From Ceratorhiza oryzae-sativae (taxonomy: Eukaryota; Basidiomycota; Agaricomycetes; Cantharellales; Ceratobasidiaceae), in contig JARWMV010000001.1 in assembly GCA_030998015.1 (NCBI GenBank), forward strand, positions 472,916 through 536,915: 64,000 bases of DNA. Direction: 5' to 3'. Shown in pieces: positions 36,491-47,929 of the stretch (its first letter is position 1; every line of letters begins with the position of its first letter). Both the position numbers and the translations under genes were made by a program. The notes under the pieces are model-generated. The model was not told the origin of the DNA. It saw only the letters and a program-made list of their open reading frames with translations, and made no database searches.

Positions 36491-37705
36491 CTAAATGGGA
36501 TATTTATACACGTCTCCTTTTACTGGAATCGGCGTAGGCATTGGGAAGTGGTAAGCAAGCTCAAAGCCCGTGTCCGTGGAGGAGTTCGTTGCCCGAGCGG
36601 ACGCCTCCGCACTCTGGTATTCGTTTCCTTCTCCAGAATGATCTGATGAGTCCGAGAAGTCGAGATATGAACCAGAGTAAGGATCGACTTCAAATTTGTT
36701 CTTCACAGGGGTTCGAGGAGCACTGGCTTGTCTGGTGTAGCTCGATCGGCAAAAAGGGGTTTTGGACAGTTCGTAGTTATCGAGGGACGACGTGTTGTTA
36801 TCAGTGTTACTGTAGCGGCGAAGGCTTAGTACCAGTCGCAGACTCATTGTGCTAGAAATGGCTGAACATAAAAAGTAACGTTAGTGTCTCTGTTCCGAAC
36901 CAATCAACGATGATCCAATACTCGCCAAAGGAGGCATATTTCGGCATAGCAACGACTGTCGCGATATCAACCAAAAGATCCTCTTAATCATGGTATACAC
37001 TTACGAGTGCTAGGGGCAAGGGTCCAAACGAGCACGGGGAAAAGCGAGCATACTATAGCAAGATTAGCGCAGTAGACATACTGATCAGAAAAGGACGCAC
37101 ACGAAACCACAATGTAATATTGAATTCCTTCACAGAAGATTCAGCACAGACCAAACGAATGATTATACAGGACAGAATTTACCATCCCGCAGCAAAAGCA
37201 TAACTACCGGCACGTGGATGTTATCACGGGAATGTTGCCACGCTTTAAGTACCGTCAGGGAGAAGACGAGGCTCTGTAGAAAAGCTAATTGACACAACAG
37301 GCATCGCGAAAGTTCAACAGTACGAACCTCGAGGATCAAAGCGGGCACCCAAATTACCCAACTATGCTAGTAATAAGCTTAGATTCGGTGTAGAAAGAAA
37401 TATAAACATACAGATATGGCACGATTTGACCCCAACAAACGTGTAGCATAGTGTTCTCCGCATACATCTGCCAACTTGTTAGGATTTAAGACTCGACCCT
37501 GAAAGCAACAGGCTTACAGTTTCTAGCAGCAAGCGTCACTTATGTTTTGGTATGAAAGTTGATGGGGCCTACCATTGGTTTGAAGCATGCCTGGGGTTAG
37601 AATCGAGAAGGTTGAAACGAAATAGAGGGCAAATGCACTGCCAAGGACCGTGCGAACGGCCCGACGACCACAGTACAACGCATCCACCCGGATTACCATC
37701 ATATC
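36491..37705 (-). pseudogene. DUF6533-family membrane protein, N-terminus not found
   Basis: A second member of the family seen at 2738-4427. Recognisable parts in order are MMVIRVDALYCGRRAVRTVL plus a hydrophobic helix (FALYFVSTFSIL, near 37600), FLQSLVFSLTVLKAWQHSRD (near 37265), an IQYYIVVSCVLF segment (near 37125), and the C-terminal MSLRLVLSLRRYSN followed by a Ser-rich tail ending KGDVYKYPI at 36491. The helix with EI/WxxxW and NRY expected at the N-terminus of DUF6533 could not be found between 37706 and 38050. The gene is therefore either truncated and decaying, or its first exons are broken by base-call errors. I call it a likely pseudogene with low certainty; an intact gene with an unresolved start is the alternative. 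Confidence 0.45.
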
Positions 37706-39359
37706 TACTCTCGTACATCTGAGCAAAGGTCCTGAAGGAGAAGGGAGGGGGAGGACTCGCAGTGATCCTACAAAACTCGCCAATCAGTAACCGCTTGCTT
37801 AGCATCGCAAAAGACTACCCTCACCATGGCGAACAGCAAAAAGTTACAATACCCATCGACGATGAACCAGACTTTGCAAAACTGGAAACGATCTTAGTAG
37901 ATATCAGTAAGAAACCGACAAAGTCTTACCTGTCCATTGAGATGTTTTGTCAGCCCACTTTTATCTAGGCCAAGCCTATGTCGGTTTTAAATGAATAATC
38001 GAATCCACAAAAGAATTTACCGTATATATCAACAGCGAGCGCCATTGGGGTCTAGGTGGCCCAAATCAAGTCTCAGACTTTACCTCGTCATGGACGAAAT
38101 GCGTACCAGATAGCGGTTCTGACGGGGAACCAAGTCAACAGAAAACGGCAGATTAAACAAAGGTGCTCACAATCAGGAAGAGTATTGAAACAAGGCTTCG
38201 AGGTCGACTCCAGATATAGCGTACCTTTACAATTATTCTTATCCATCGGCAAAGCTCAAGCCGTAGATTAAACAAAAAAAATCGCACCTCGTCCGAAAAT
38301 GTCAGGGTATAATCATACGCTAGTAGCGCAAGCCCCGCATCTAATAGCCAACATATTCAGCCGGCATTCAACGCTCCTAGCAAAATAGCCTACATGATGT
38401 GCATCTGTCCAAGTGACCAATTAGCCAACACCGGACGTCACAATACATGGCTCGTCGACTCACCGACTGATGAACGCATGAAACAGCACGGTCTCGATCT
38501 CGGGTAGCGTATCCATAACATGAACCAAGAGCTGGAGAGTGCCTTGGAGGGATGATTCATCGGAGAAGTTGGGCAGATCTCAATATGTACTGCGTCGTGT
38601 GGCGGTGGTGGAGCACGCCCTTGAGTTAGGGAGCATACAACCCACCGAGTTTGCTCGGCTGATCATACCAAGAGGTTTCAAATCTCGCTAGATTGCAGAG
38701 AATTTGTGATCCCGACTCGATCAGTGATGGAGATATTATCTAGGAACCAGGGCAGCAAGTCAAACTGAAATTGTTCCTTAGAGTGACCCGGTCACATTCT
38801 GTGGCGTTGATGGGACAGCGTTTCGGATGTGGGAAAATGCATTTCAGAATTGCCTCTACGTCGGGAACACTATCGGCTTGCCCGCATAGCAAAAAAGTCT
38901 GCTCGAAGTTTCTTGTAGACCAGCTTATTTACCAGACGTTGTGTCGGTCAGCCAATGACGGCATCTTCGTCAAGTTCTAATGCTTTATGGTGCGCGGAAG
39001 CTGTCTCACAATCATCAAAGTTATGTTCATCCAAGCATCCGTGAAATTATGCACGACGTGTTGCAACGAGAACTACCTTTTCTCAGTCCGCATTCGGCCA
39101 AACGATCAAGCGGGGCTGATCATCACCATCTATCTGCTGATTCGTGCTTCAGGCACATACCAAAGGTGATGGATTGGAGCGGCTCATGCACCACCCGCCT
39201 TAGATGATGTGCAACCATCACCCGACCAGCTCGCACAAGCCAAATAATCGTGTATAAATATCTGCAGCCGACAATTACAAAAGAATCTACAAAGCGCAAG
39301 TCAGAAAGACACTACAAATAGCATAAGCTTGATCCGAAAAATGGAAACAAAAAAAGAGA
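37706..39359. other. Intergenic, possible lost 5' part of DUF6533 gene
   Basis: About 1.6 kb between the recognisable DUF6533 part and the bromodomain gene. The first 350 bp may contain unrecognised upstream exons of the DUF6533 gene. The rest (38050-39359) shows only short frames on both strands with no recognisable product and no clear repeat. Confidence 0.35.
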
Positions 39360-41277
39360 CTATCTCGGCCTGTTGATAGAGATCTTCCACACAACACCCG
39401 GCTTGCCTGTGCCCCTCACCCGAATCTCCAGCGCGTTGCTCCCGACATTAAGCGGGACGTCCCACTTGAACCCTTTAGCCGCATCCTTCTTTGCAGTCAA
39501 CACTGCGTTGTTACATTTTATTTCCAGCGGATCAGCCTCTGGGGTAACTCCACTCTCGTACGCGAGGTGAACCGCAAACGAAACCCCAATCTCGGCCTCG
39601 TTTAGCCGTATAGCCCACGAATTCAAAGTGGATACTCCGTATTGTTGGATCAAGATGTTGCGGCGAGCTGGCATAGTCTCAAACTCGACCGACGTTAAGC
39701 TCGGCGGGTGTGGCACCTGGACCGAGGGTGAACGGGAAGCATGGTTTTGCATATGAGCGGGAATAGCCTGTGGGGCTGGCCCGGCATATCCCGGTATTGG
39801 TTGGGCTAGAGCCGATGATGAGGGGGTGGAAACGGCTTGAGTAGCGGGGGTTACGCTGGGATAGTGTTGTTGGGGTTGTGGCGTCGATGATGTTGTAGCA
39901 GCCCCAGTTTGGGGGAGCCGGGCTGTCGCAGGATCTGCTTTGGTGGCTGGGACCTTGAGTTTCAGTTTGGGGACCGCATTACTCGATGTGCTGGTATCTG
40001 GATATTCGGCTCGCCAGTCACTGCACAGGGTATGGAAAGTAGCCTTAATAGCAGCAGTTTAGAAAAGTCCCGTTGCCGAGGTGGAATACGCGTACCTGCA
40101 ATATTTTTGCATACTCCCATATCTCCGAATGGTCCTCATTGTATGTGATAGCGTTTGTGAACACAAGTTCGACATCATCCATGAACGCTTTCGGGGTGGC
40201 ATATTTCTTTTCTTAATGCGTTTCTGATAATAGACACGGTCAGAAAACTTCAACAAGTATTTTATAGCCACCCACAAGAATTTGGTTGAAAGCAGTCGGC
40301 TTCTTAATGATCTGATAATAGTCAGGATAATCCTTTTTGGGGACCAAATCCATGAAGGGACCTGAGAGTTGGTATCCCCTGCCAAACGAATGAGTTTGCT
40401 AGCTTAGAGCATAACAGATACCGTTACTCACTCGGAATCCGTCTTGTCAATTAACTTGTTCAGCCTGAACAAGTACTTGGACTGCAATGACGACGGCCGA
40501 CCAGCTTTTCGCTTGGAAAGACCATCACCGTTTTCGTCGTCTTCGGCTTCGCCCTTGGTTTCCATGTCTGGCGCGTTGGGCCTAAGTTCCTTGTATACCG
40601 AATCCGCAAGCCTCTGCAATCAGATCACGTTAAAAGGTTGCCTAGTAGTATGAGAATACCAGAGACACGCCTGCAAATCCCGCGCCGCGGTCCAGATCTC
40701 CGAGTTTTTCAAGTTGTATCGCTTTGCATTGGTAAAGCAGAGATCAAAGTCAGCCTTGACGTCCTCGAAAGATGCATATCGCTTTTCGTCGATTTTTGCC
40801 TAGCCCGGGAGCGGTGTGGGTATATATGTGTACGGCAGCAAGGCGGGTGGGACTGACCTTGATGTCATCAAAGGCAATCGGCTGTTTGATCTGGGTGTAA
40901 TAATCTGGATAGCTGCGCCTGTTGGGTAGCTTTATAAACTCGGTTGAGAGCAGTATGCCGCTGACAAGCCCCAAAATGAGCACTTAGCGCCACGACAACG
41001 GGAAACGGAGAACTGACCTGCTGTTCGTCGCCTTTTTCAGAGACTCTAGAAGCTTGGTCCCAAGCTCGACCACGCTGTGCCGGGACTGTTCGGTTCCGCC
41101 GTCCATCTCGCCTGGCTCGCCGTCGACATCGACCTCGCTTGCGGACTCTGAGACCTTGACCGGCGATCCGTCCTTGCGGCGCTTGGCTCGCCGGTTCTCT
41201 GAGCCCTCGATGATGTTCGACGTATCGAGCCCCAGCACCCGCTTCCGTTTCGCAGCTTGGCTCGGCGACGAGGACAT
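39360..41277 (-). CDS. Tandem-bromodomain protein, Rsc4-like
   Basis: Nuclear protein with two bromodomains; the layout resembles Rsc4 of the RSC chromatin remodeller, which reads acetylated histone H3. The start is ATG 41277 (MSSSPSQAAKRKRVLG), followed by a basic, acidic-patched N-terminus. Bromodomain 1 spans about 41060-40610: GILLSTEFIKLPNRRSYPDY, QIKQPIAFDDIK, KRYASFEDVKADFDLCF, NAKRYN. Bromodomain 2 spans about 40440-40090: GPFMDLVPKKDYPDYYQII, KKPTAFNQIL, YATPKAFMDDVELVF, AITYNEDHSEIWEYA. A Pro/Thr/Gln-rich linker and a C-terminal beta-rich domain (NILIQQYGVSTLNSWAIRL, VGSNALEIRVRGTG) end at 39360. Near 40213-40214 an A seems missing (RIKEKKYATPK). Assignment to RSC rests on domain order only; other double-bromodomain proteins are possible. 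Confidence 0.8.
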
Positions 41278-41489
41278 CTCTGACGGCGACGACACCCACA
41301 GCAGCGCGGGCTCAGAGACTGGGAAACAATACAGACCTTATTGCCCGACACCCCACGTGATCTTGTTTGCACATCACGTAAGCGCACCAGACAAATCGTT
41401 TGTCACACGCATGTATCTCTTGTACAACTTTAAATGCATTGATTTTGCCTAGGACGGGTGTTACAGTCGCGCACGAGGGCGCGACAAAT

Positions 41490-42374
41490 TTAAAAAGGGC
41501 CCTTGTTGTATCCCCCCTTCTCGTAAAAGGCCTGCATGCGGACTACAATAGCATGCAACGCAGCCAACCACTTGTCCAGCTCCTGATCAACCTTTTCCGG
41601 GGGAGAGCCAAGCTTGGCATAAAAGTCCTTGCGGTACGGGCAAGCTTTCATCGCCACCTGTCATGTAACTCGAGTTGATTAAGCGGATAAGACCCGAACC
41701 ACACGATACGTACAGCAAACGCGCCCTTGACGACAAAGTTGTGATGGGGCTTGAGCGTCGCATCGTACGACGAGCCAAAAGACTGTGCAAGTTCGGCTTC
41801 CTTGTTCTCCTGAGACTTCTGCAGAGCAATGCAGGTAAAGGAGAGGCCGCTATGCATTGGGTTTCGTTGAATAGTGGTACGGCACGCGCAGGGATAGAGA
41901 CTAACCGAAGCAACCACATCAGACCTTCAGTAGCGGGCCGCTTCTTCTCCTTCCACTCATTCTCGACTAGTTTCTCGAGTGTTGTCGACTCGGTAGGGTT
42001 TGCCGCCTGGCGAGCGCGAACTTTCTGTTTTATACCAGAAATCAAAACAAGCTCTTTTGATATAGGTCAAATATTTCTCCGCACCGTGATGTTACCCTTC
42101 AGATCGTTTTGCACCATCACAAACGCGGCCGAGCCAAGGAGATCTAATCTAGTCTCAGTTTCTCGCTAACCTGGGATTTTGACATTGAAACTCACCAAAC
42201 AGGGAAACGAGACCATCAGAAGCTTCGAGGAAAGATTCAGTATCGACACCTGCGTCCGTCACTGGGACATCTGCAAAAGACTGAATCGCGACGCGTTGTC
42301 AACGACCATCCGACAATCACAAGATAAACCGCAGATCCCTGTACCTTTTTAACGGTTTCAAAGAAGGTAGACAT
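41490..42374 (-). CDS. Glycolipid transfer protein (GLTP) domain protein
   Basis: Small cytosolic all-helical protein of the GLTP fold that would move glycosphingolipids between membranes. The ATG at 42374 gives MSTFFETVKK; an intron then joins SFADVPVTDAGVDTESFLEA. Lipid headgroup residues match the family: NDLKGNITK carries the Asp, Asn and Lys of the DxxxNxxK pattern (near 42105-42040), EGLMWLLRGLSFT the Trp (near 41920), and LKPHHNFVVKGAFA the His (near 41730). The C-terminus is PYRKDFYAKLGSPPEK followed by ALHAIVVRMQAFYEKGGYNK, ending GPF at 41490. Length is about 200 residues, normal for GLTP. No frame break was noticed. Confidence 0.88.
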
Positions 42375-42668
42375 GTCTGGTTCGTTAGGAAAAAAGTGGA
42401 GTGGTGTTCAAGTAAAACGCGAGGTCGTGGTGCAGTGGAGACGCGTTGGAGCAGAGGCGAGGGGGTGTAATTGGTAGACCCTTGATCGACACGTGGGGCG
42501 TGCCCCCAAGCCAGGCTCTTCAGGTAGAATGTATTCACATGTGTCTAGTTTTATGTATTTACAACCCGAATCTTTATATAGGTTCCGTCCCTCAGAGCCT
42601 AGACTTGTATGTGTTCTGAGGAGGGTTGGAGAGCTGGAGATCAACTGCGGTTAGCTCAATCCTGTAAT

Positions 42669-43269
42669 TCAATCCACAGAACCCACCTCTTCATAGAACA
42701 GCACGACCGGGGGCTAAGGTCATCGTATCAGACGTATGATCTTCTGACGTAGGTCTACTGCACTCACGCGAGCATGAAGATCCTTCACAACTCCAACAAA
42801 TGCCTTGAATACATCGGTCTCGGAATGTCTAATCGCCATCCTCAGCTATTCACGCCTTGGGGCGTCAAAAAATAGGTGCTCACGCTTTGAACGACTCTAT
42901 GTTCTCGTACCTGCAATTATACTCGTTATATATCGATATTCAAACGGGTGAATTGAACTCACTGCTCGAAGGCTAAAAATCGATCCCCACTTCGACTAGT
43001 GCGAAACTCGATGCACCCAGGTTCCTTTTCCGAGTTGGCACAGTCCCGAACCTTGCGGAACTCGCGCTCAAAAATGTCGCCTTTGCCCTCCTGGATTTGG
43101 ATCTACCGAAAATACCAGGTGTGTGAGATGAGCCAAAATGAAAAATGTAGGATCGGACAAAATGATTTAAAGTCTCATAGGAACGAAAGGGTAGGCAAGC
43201 TGAAAGACCAAGACTTACATCGGCGTGGCAAATGAACGGGCCTTTGAATCCAGCAGGGGAAGTCGCCAT
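42669..43269 (-). CDS. Antibiotic biosynthesis monooxygenase (ABM)-fold protein
   Basis: Short dimeric alpha/beta-barrel type protein (about 110-120 residues), tentatively the ABM/quinol-monooxygenase family. The ATG at 43269 opens MATSPAGFKGPFICHAD; after an intron starting gtaagt comes IQIQEGKGDIFEREFRKVRD, CANSEKEPGCIEFRTSRSGD and RFLAFEQYENIESFK. The last exons encode RHSETDVFKAFVGVVKDLHA and, by the best splice choice (donor gtgagt, acceptor ccttag), PPVVLFYEEVGSVD with the stop at 42669-42671. The family signature is the EPGCxxFxxxR pattern and E-xF-xxHxxS..FKAF. The junction between ESFK and RHSE does not keep phase cleanly and may hide another base error. Function in this organism is unknown. 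Confidence 0.65.
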
Positions 43270-43689
43270 GGTAGTGGTTGTGGTAGTTCGCTGGACTCGA
43301 TCGTCTGCAGCCGGTAGTTGCTGATGATGCAATTACCGGATCATCAGGGCCGGTCATGACCCTCATCGGTTTATGCGCATACAGGTACTTCTATGCGATT
43401 GTCGAGCCCCGTCGATCTGGGAGTGTCGTTTTTTACCATTAATATTTAGTATAGTCTGTGTTTCTAGTGGTCTAGTCATGCTAGCGACCCTGCCTTGATG
43501 TTTTACCGGGCAGAACACACTATGGTTCACGAGCAGGAGAGCAAGATACGACGGTACCATTATCCATAAACAACGAAAATACATATTTCATTATCATCAA
43601 TCTGATCCTTCTGAAGGATCTGGATAGTGGTGGCACTCCTTAGCATGTGGCCCCCGGACAAGTGTCTTTCCAATGCCTGCCCAAACACC

Positions 43690-44091
43690 TCACAAACTAG
43701 CACCACACCGAGAGCAGGCCCATATAATAAACTCACGAATATCGACATGCATGGCTGCAATACATGGCCAATTGTCACCCCCCACATATAAAAAAGCATC
43801 CACCTGCAGGAGTAGGGTATCGAAGCCGTGGATACGAGTATGGTCTTGTGTAGCCTTCAAGTTTGCTTGGAATGATCGGCTTCCCCATCTTCCACGAAAT
43901 CCGGCAACAACTGGCAATAAATTCCTTATAAAAGCCATATCTACAGGCATGTAGCAATAGTCATCAAAAGGTTCGGCAGCCTTGAACCAGCCGAAGTATG
44001 ATTCATGAGTTTCCTCGCACTCCCAAGGCCAGAACTTTTCGAGTTGAAGCACAAACTTGGCCATGGAGTTTGGGTGGCAAGAATGTTCCAT
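43690..44091 (-). CDS. Hypothetical protein fragment
   Basis: An open frame of 133 residues beginning MEHSCHPNSMAKFVLQLEKF and containing CEETHESYFGWFKAAEPFDD and VVAGFRGRWGSRSFQANLKA. The frame stays open upstream through a possible acceptor (gatgtag at about 44119-44125, giving VKYQLWRIMEHS), so it may be an internal or last exon of a longer minus-strand gene. The composition is protein-like, rich in Trp, Phe and Asp, but I do not recognise a family. It may be coding or a remnant. Confidence 0.35.
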   Translation of the reverse strand: MEHSCHPNSMAKFVLQLEKFWPWECEETHESYFGWFKAAEPFDDYCYMPVDMAFIRNLLPVVAGFRGRWGSRSFQANLKATQDHTRIHGFDTLLLQVDAFLYVGGDNWPCIAAMHVDIREFIIWACSRCGASL

Positions 44092-44549
44092 GATTCTCCA
44101 CAGCTGATATTTTACCTACATCAAAACATAAAACAACTTGCGTCACCAGATCTGGTCGGTGGCTCGAGTTTATACAACGCATGGTAATTCATCCATGCAA
44201 CTCGTATGCCAATAATATGTATGCTCAACGAGCGATTAATGAGCTTAACCGCTACCGTTTGGGTTGTTAACTCCGTGTCTCGCTGACAGACCGGACCACG
44301 ACGAAAATCTGGGGCCGTGTGTGCAACCACAATTTGCTCAGTTCAGCTTCCTCAGCACAAACTAGCAATTGTAGATATAATTCTTACTTTATGAATGTGA
44401 GCCACATAACAGCCTAACGTCTCTGGAGCAGCAGTGCTGTTCTTCGCCGAGTTGGATATAAAATCATCACATTCTACCAACCTAACCATGAACGAAAAGG
44501 AAACCCATATATGTCCATTCGAGAAAAAACAAAAGAGGAAAACACACGT

Positions 44550-46825
44550 CTACACGTCGGGCAACTCTCGCTCGATCAGTCGACTCCACGTACTCTCTTT
44601 CCACCACTCTTCCATCCCTCTAATCCTTTCCCATAAGATTTCCTCGGACATTCCATACTGCTCGTATCGTGCGGTCGCGTCGACCTTGACACCATTTCGC
44701 TTGGCTGCCTCGAGGGCCGCTCGGTTCTCTCCTCGAAGAACTTCCATCAATTCATTCCGATCGGGGAAGAACAGCCGAGGTTCGATGACTGCTATAATAG
44801 CCAAGGCAGCGCGATAGAGGAACGAGTCTCCTTCGAGGACAATGACGTCCCAGATTCGTGCACAAGCTTCAAAGGGGAGGTGGTGGAGAAACATAGGGAG
44901 TATCCCTGTAACAAGAGCATCATTAAGTAGTTCGAGAGCATTCTGGTGTTTCTTACAGTCGGGAAGGTACTGCGACGGAGTTATTTGATGTTGCTTAAAA
45001 TTGAAAAACACTGCATAACATTCAGGCTAACGTTGTGCAGAAATATAATGAACTCGCTTGCCTTTAGGTAGCCCATCCGCCAACAAAGTATCGAATATTC
45101 TACCGCCAAGTAGTTGGAATCAACATCACAGCCTCGGGACACCGAACCTATTGCTTACCGATAGTACGCCTCGATCTAATCCCGTGTCATGTCAGCATAT
45201 AATAAAATATGTCAACCACTGGACGCTCACATCATCCCGTGCGCTCGGTCCACCATAAAACGACCTCAAACAATGTCGTTCGAGGAGATTCCGCATACAT
45301 ATGAATGCCTCATCAGACGACATGTTAATCAGAAACATTCCAGCTACACTAGATACCCCTCTAACCTGGTCGCATAAGGATAGTTAGTATACCTATTCGC
45401 GACGGAAAATGGGTCATGGGATGGCTCACATATCCCAAACCCTCATCCGATCTTGACACCACCCACGCACATAGCAGATCCTTCAAATCTTGATACAGTG
45501 GCCCGGTTTCAGGGTGAAATATATGTAGTCCGGGTAATGTTAAACGGATATCCTCCTCTAATATCGCCATAGTTTCAGTCGGGAAACCCCCCGACGCGAT
45601 CGCCCGATTTGCTCGAGCAAGACATCGCTTGAAAGTGTCTAATTGTATCTTTTCATATCAGGTTCATACGAAGTAGCGAGATAGGAGCGCACCTTTACTG
45701 ATCGCCAGCCCATTTCCGATCGCAGCAACCCACATTTGGCCTCTTAGCTTAGTCGGGATGCCGTTCCACCACAGAGCCCTGAGGTGCGGTTTTCGTGTCG
45801 CCTCGCGCCAGTTGGGCACAACCTCCTTTCTCCAAGTGTGGATGGAATCCTCGACCATGCGCTCGCGTGCTAATCGCCGCTCTTCGATTTCTTGTTTCTT
45901 TCTTCGCTCTAAGGATTGGCACAGGGTTATATAAATAGTCTGGTCGCGATGATAACACGTACCGGCTTCCCGAGATTTTTCCATCATTTCTGCATACTGC
46001 TTCAAGTGCTTCACGTCTTCATCCTTCCTCTTTGGCGGTAAATGTACAGGCCTACACCATGGTTTGTTAGTCTGTACACCCCACATCGAAAAAAGCCACC
46101 TACCTAGTTTTACTTATTACTTGTTCCAACATACTCGGGCCCACCGACTTGACCGGTCGGTGAGTCTTTACAACAGCAGGCACTACCGGCGTTCTCGGAG
46201 GCGCCGAATCGGGATGAGCCGAGGTCTCTTGCTGGGACTGCGACTTGGGCGCGGGATCGATCGATACCGACACGCTCGGAGACGCAACGTCGTGTTGATA
46301 GTAAGATTGGGCACGGGCAAGGAAACCGAGGCCGAGATGACTTTTGGCTTCACGTAGGGTTTGGGGGAGGTGGACGTAGCACGCGCAGGGTAGGCGTCGG
46401 CGTATACATATTCTTGGCGCGGAGAGACTGGAGAACGGGGGAGTGGGATGTCTATCGGGATTGTAGACGAGGGGGGCATGGGCTTCGGGTGAATGACTGC
46501 GTCTCCGCCATCTATGAAAATGTACGGGTAGGAATGATACGCGTAACAAGATCGCGGCGTTGAGCGCATGGAACACAGCAGAGCCGGTCCACTCACCATC
46601 TTCGTCTATATCCTCAGACACGTCGAGACACGAATCGAGACCCGAATCAGCATGGTGGCTACGATATACTCCATCTATCGTTTGTTTATAAACGTCATGT
46701 CTTTCGGGGCTATCCCTGCCTGTTGCAGAGCTGGCTACGAACACATTTTGGATTCGGCTCACATCCTCAACGTCTGTTACGGTAACCCTCGGTGACTGCG
46801 ACACGGAGTAGGGTTCATGAGACAT
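44550..46825 (-). CDS. TBC-domain Rab GTPase-activating protein
   Basis: Predicted Rab-GAP with a disordered N-terminus and a C-terminal TBC domain. The first ATG in frame is 46825 (MSHEPYSVSQSPRVTVTD). Following exons are Ser/Pro-rich, then a coiled or basic linker (ERRKKQEIEERRLARERMVE) and the TBC domain from about 45810: LRALWWNGIPTKLRGQMWVA, ILEEDIRLTLPGLHIF (the IxxDxxR arginine finger), LLCAWVVSRSDEGLGYVRGV, MSSDEAFICMRNLLERH, NFKQHQITPSQYLPD, LPFEACARIWDVIVLEGDSF. It ends RELPDV at 44550. At the second finger the usual YxQG is read as YVRG across an intron. The frame in the Ser/Pro region changes once between about 46340 and 46290 (KPKVISASVSLP to ARAQSYYQHDVAS), again probably one missing base. 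Confidence 0.82.
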
Positions 46826-47092
46826 AAGGCAGCTATCTGGGCTCTGGGACACACGAGATGGACGCAAAGAGCAACAGAATGATCGTTGTCGAAAGCGGGC
46901 CGAGGTTGTCGTGGGGAATTGAGGGTCTTCAATTGTGGCAGTGCCCAGGTGTGCCTGTGGAGACTAATTACACACAAACAAGACCCTCAACCAGGAGGAC
47001 ATGTACAGAGAAGATAGGATTGTTATAGTAGATAATATACTACTAGCACACAGCAGAGTCCAAGTATTCTATTGATAACATGAAAAAAGCAA

Positions 47093-47929
47093 TTATAGGG
47101 CAACCTTGTCGTATGTAACGCCATTGACTGCTCGTCCCTGCATCGACTTCTTCACGTTCGTGATAAATGAATCCCGATTCTTTCGCAGCTCCTCGGCGGC
47201 CTCTGAATAGGTTTCAATGGTCAGGTTATATCTTCGAGAAAGACACGGATGTATCGCACCTTTGTTCAATGGGTCATCTGCATTAGGTTCCAAAAACAAG
47301 TACTGTAGTCCAACCATGATAGAGTTGAGGTTCAGAACTGGCTTCCAATCTTCTCGAAGAATGTTCAAGCAAACGTTGCCCTCCAGATCGACGTTAGGGT
47401 GATAGATCTAAAACGCCCCAGGCGTGTTAGATAATACGGGACGGCATGAGGCAAGACACGAACCTTTGGGATGCACTTGACCTTTGGTGGCTCATGAGGG
47501 TAGTTGGTGTTGATGTTGAACGAAAATCTGAACTCTCCCTCCTTGTACATTCCTATTCAACCGAGCGATGCTTGAGCACAAGGCGCGATCGGCAGACACG
47601 AGTCATACTCGCCCTCGTCAGGAGTGATGATTAGCTCAAAGTTGAGCAAGTCCTCAGGATTGGGGAAGTTGGTCTTCATCGTCGAGGGCAGATCAAGCTC
47701 GGTGATGTCTGGTTTCCACCAAAACGGGCATGCGATTAGCAGCGCGCCACCGGCCACACGAGCGAGCGGTACACACCCTTCTGAACCCGGAGCTGCGCTG
47801 CACTGGTCTTTGGCTTCCTCTTCGCCGCCGCATCCTCGTTCTTCTTCATACTCCAGATCTATCGGTAGCGTGTCACTACCCGTGTCTGCCACACGCCCGA
47901 AGCAAAAACCCTATACTCACCTTGAGCAT
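47093..47929 (-). CDS. ubc12: NEDD8-conjugating enzyme Ubc12
   Basis: E2 enzyme that passes NEDD8/Rub1 to cullins. The first exon is only MLK (47929-47921), followed by [20 protein letters not shown], the Ubc12-specific N-terminal extension that docks on the NEDD8 E1. Core elements are [53 protein letters not shown] and the active-site [20 protein letters not shown], whose Cys is the catalytic residue (near 47375). The C-terminus reads [24 protein letters not shown] and ends TYDKVAL at 47093. The intron 47553-47612 begins GC rather than GT (gcgagt) and ends tag. No frame break. Length is about 180 residues, as expected. Confidence 0.92.
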
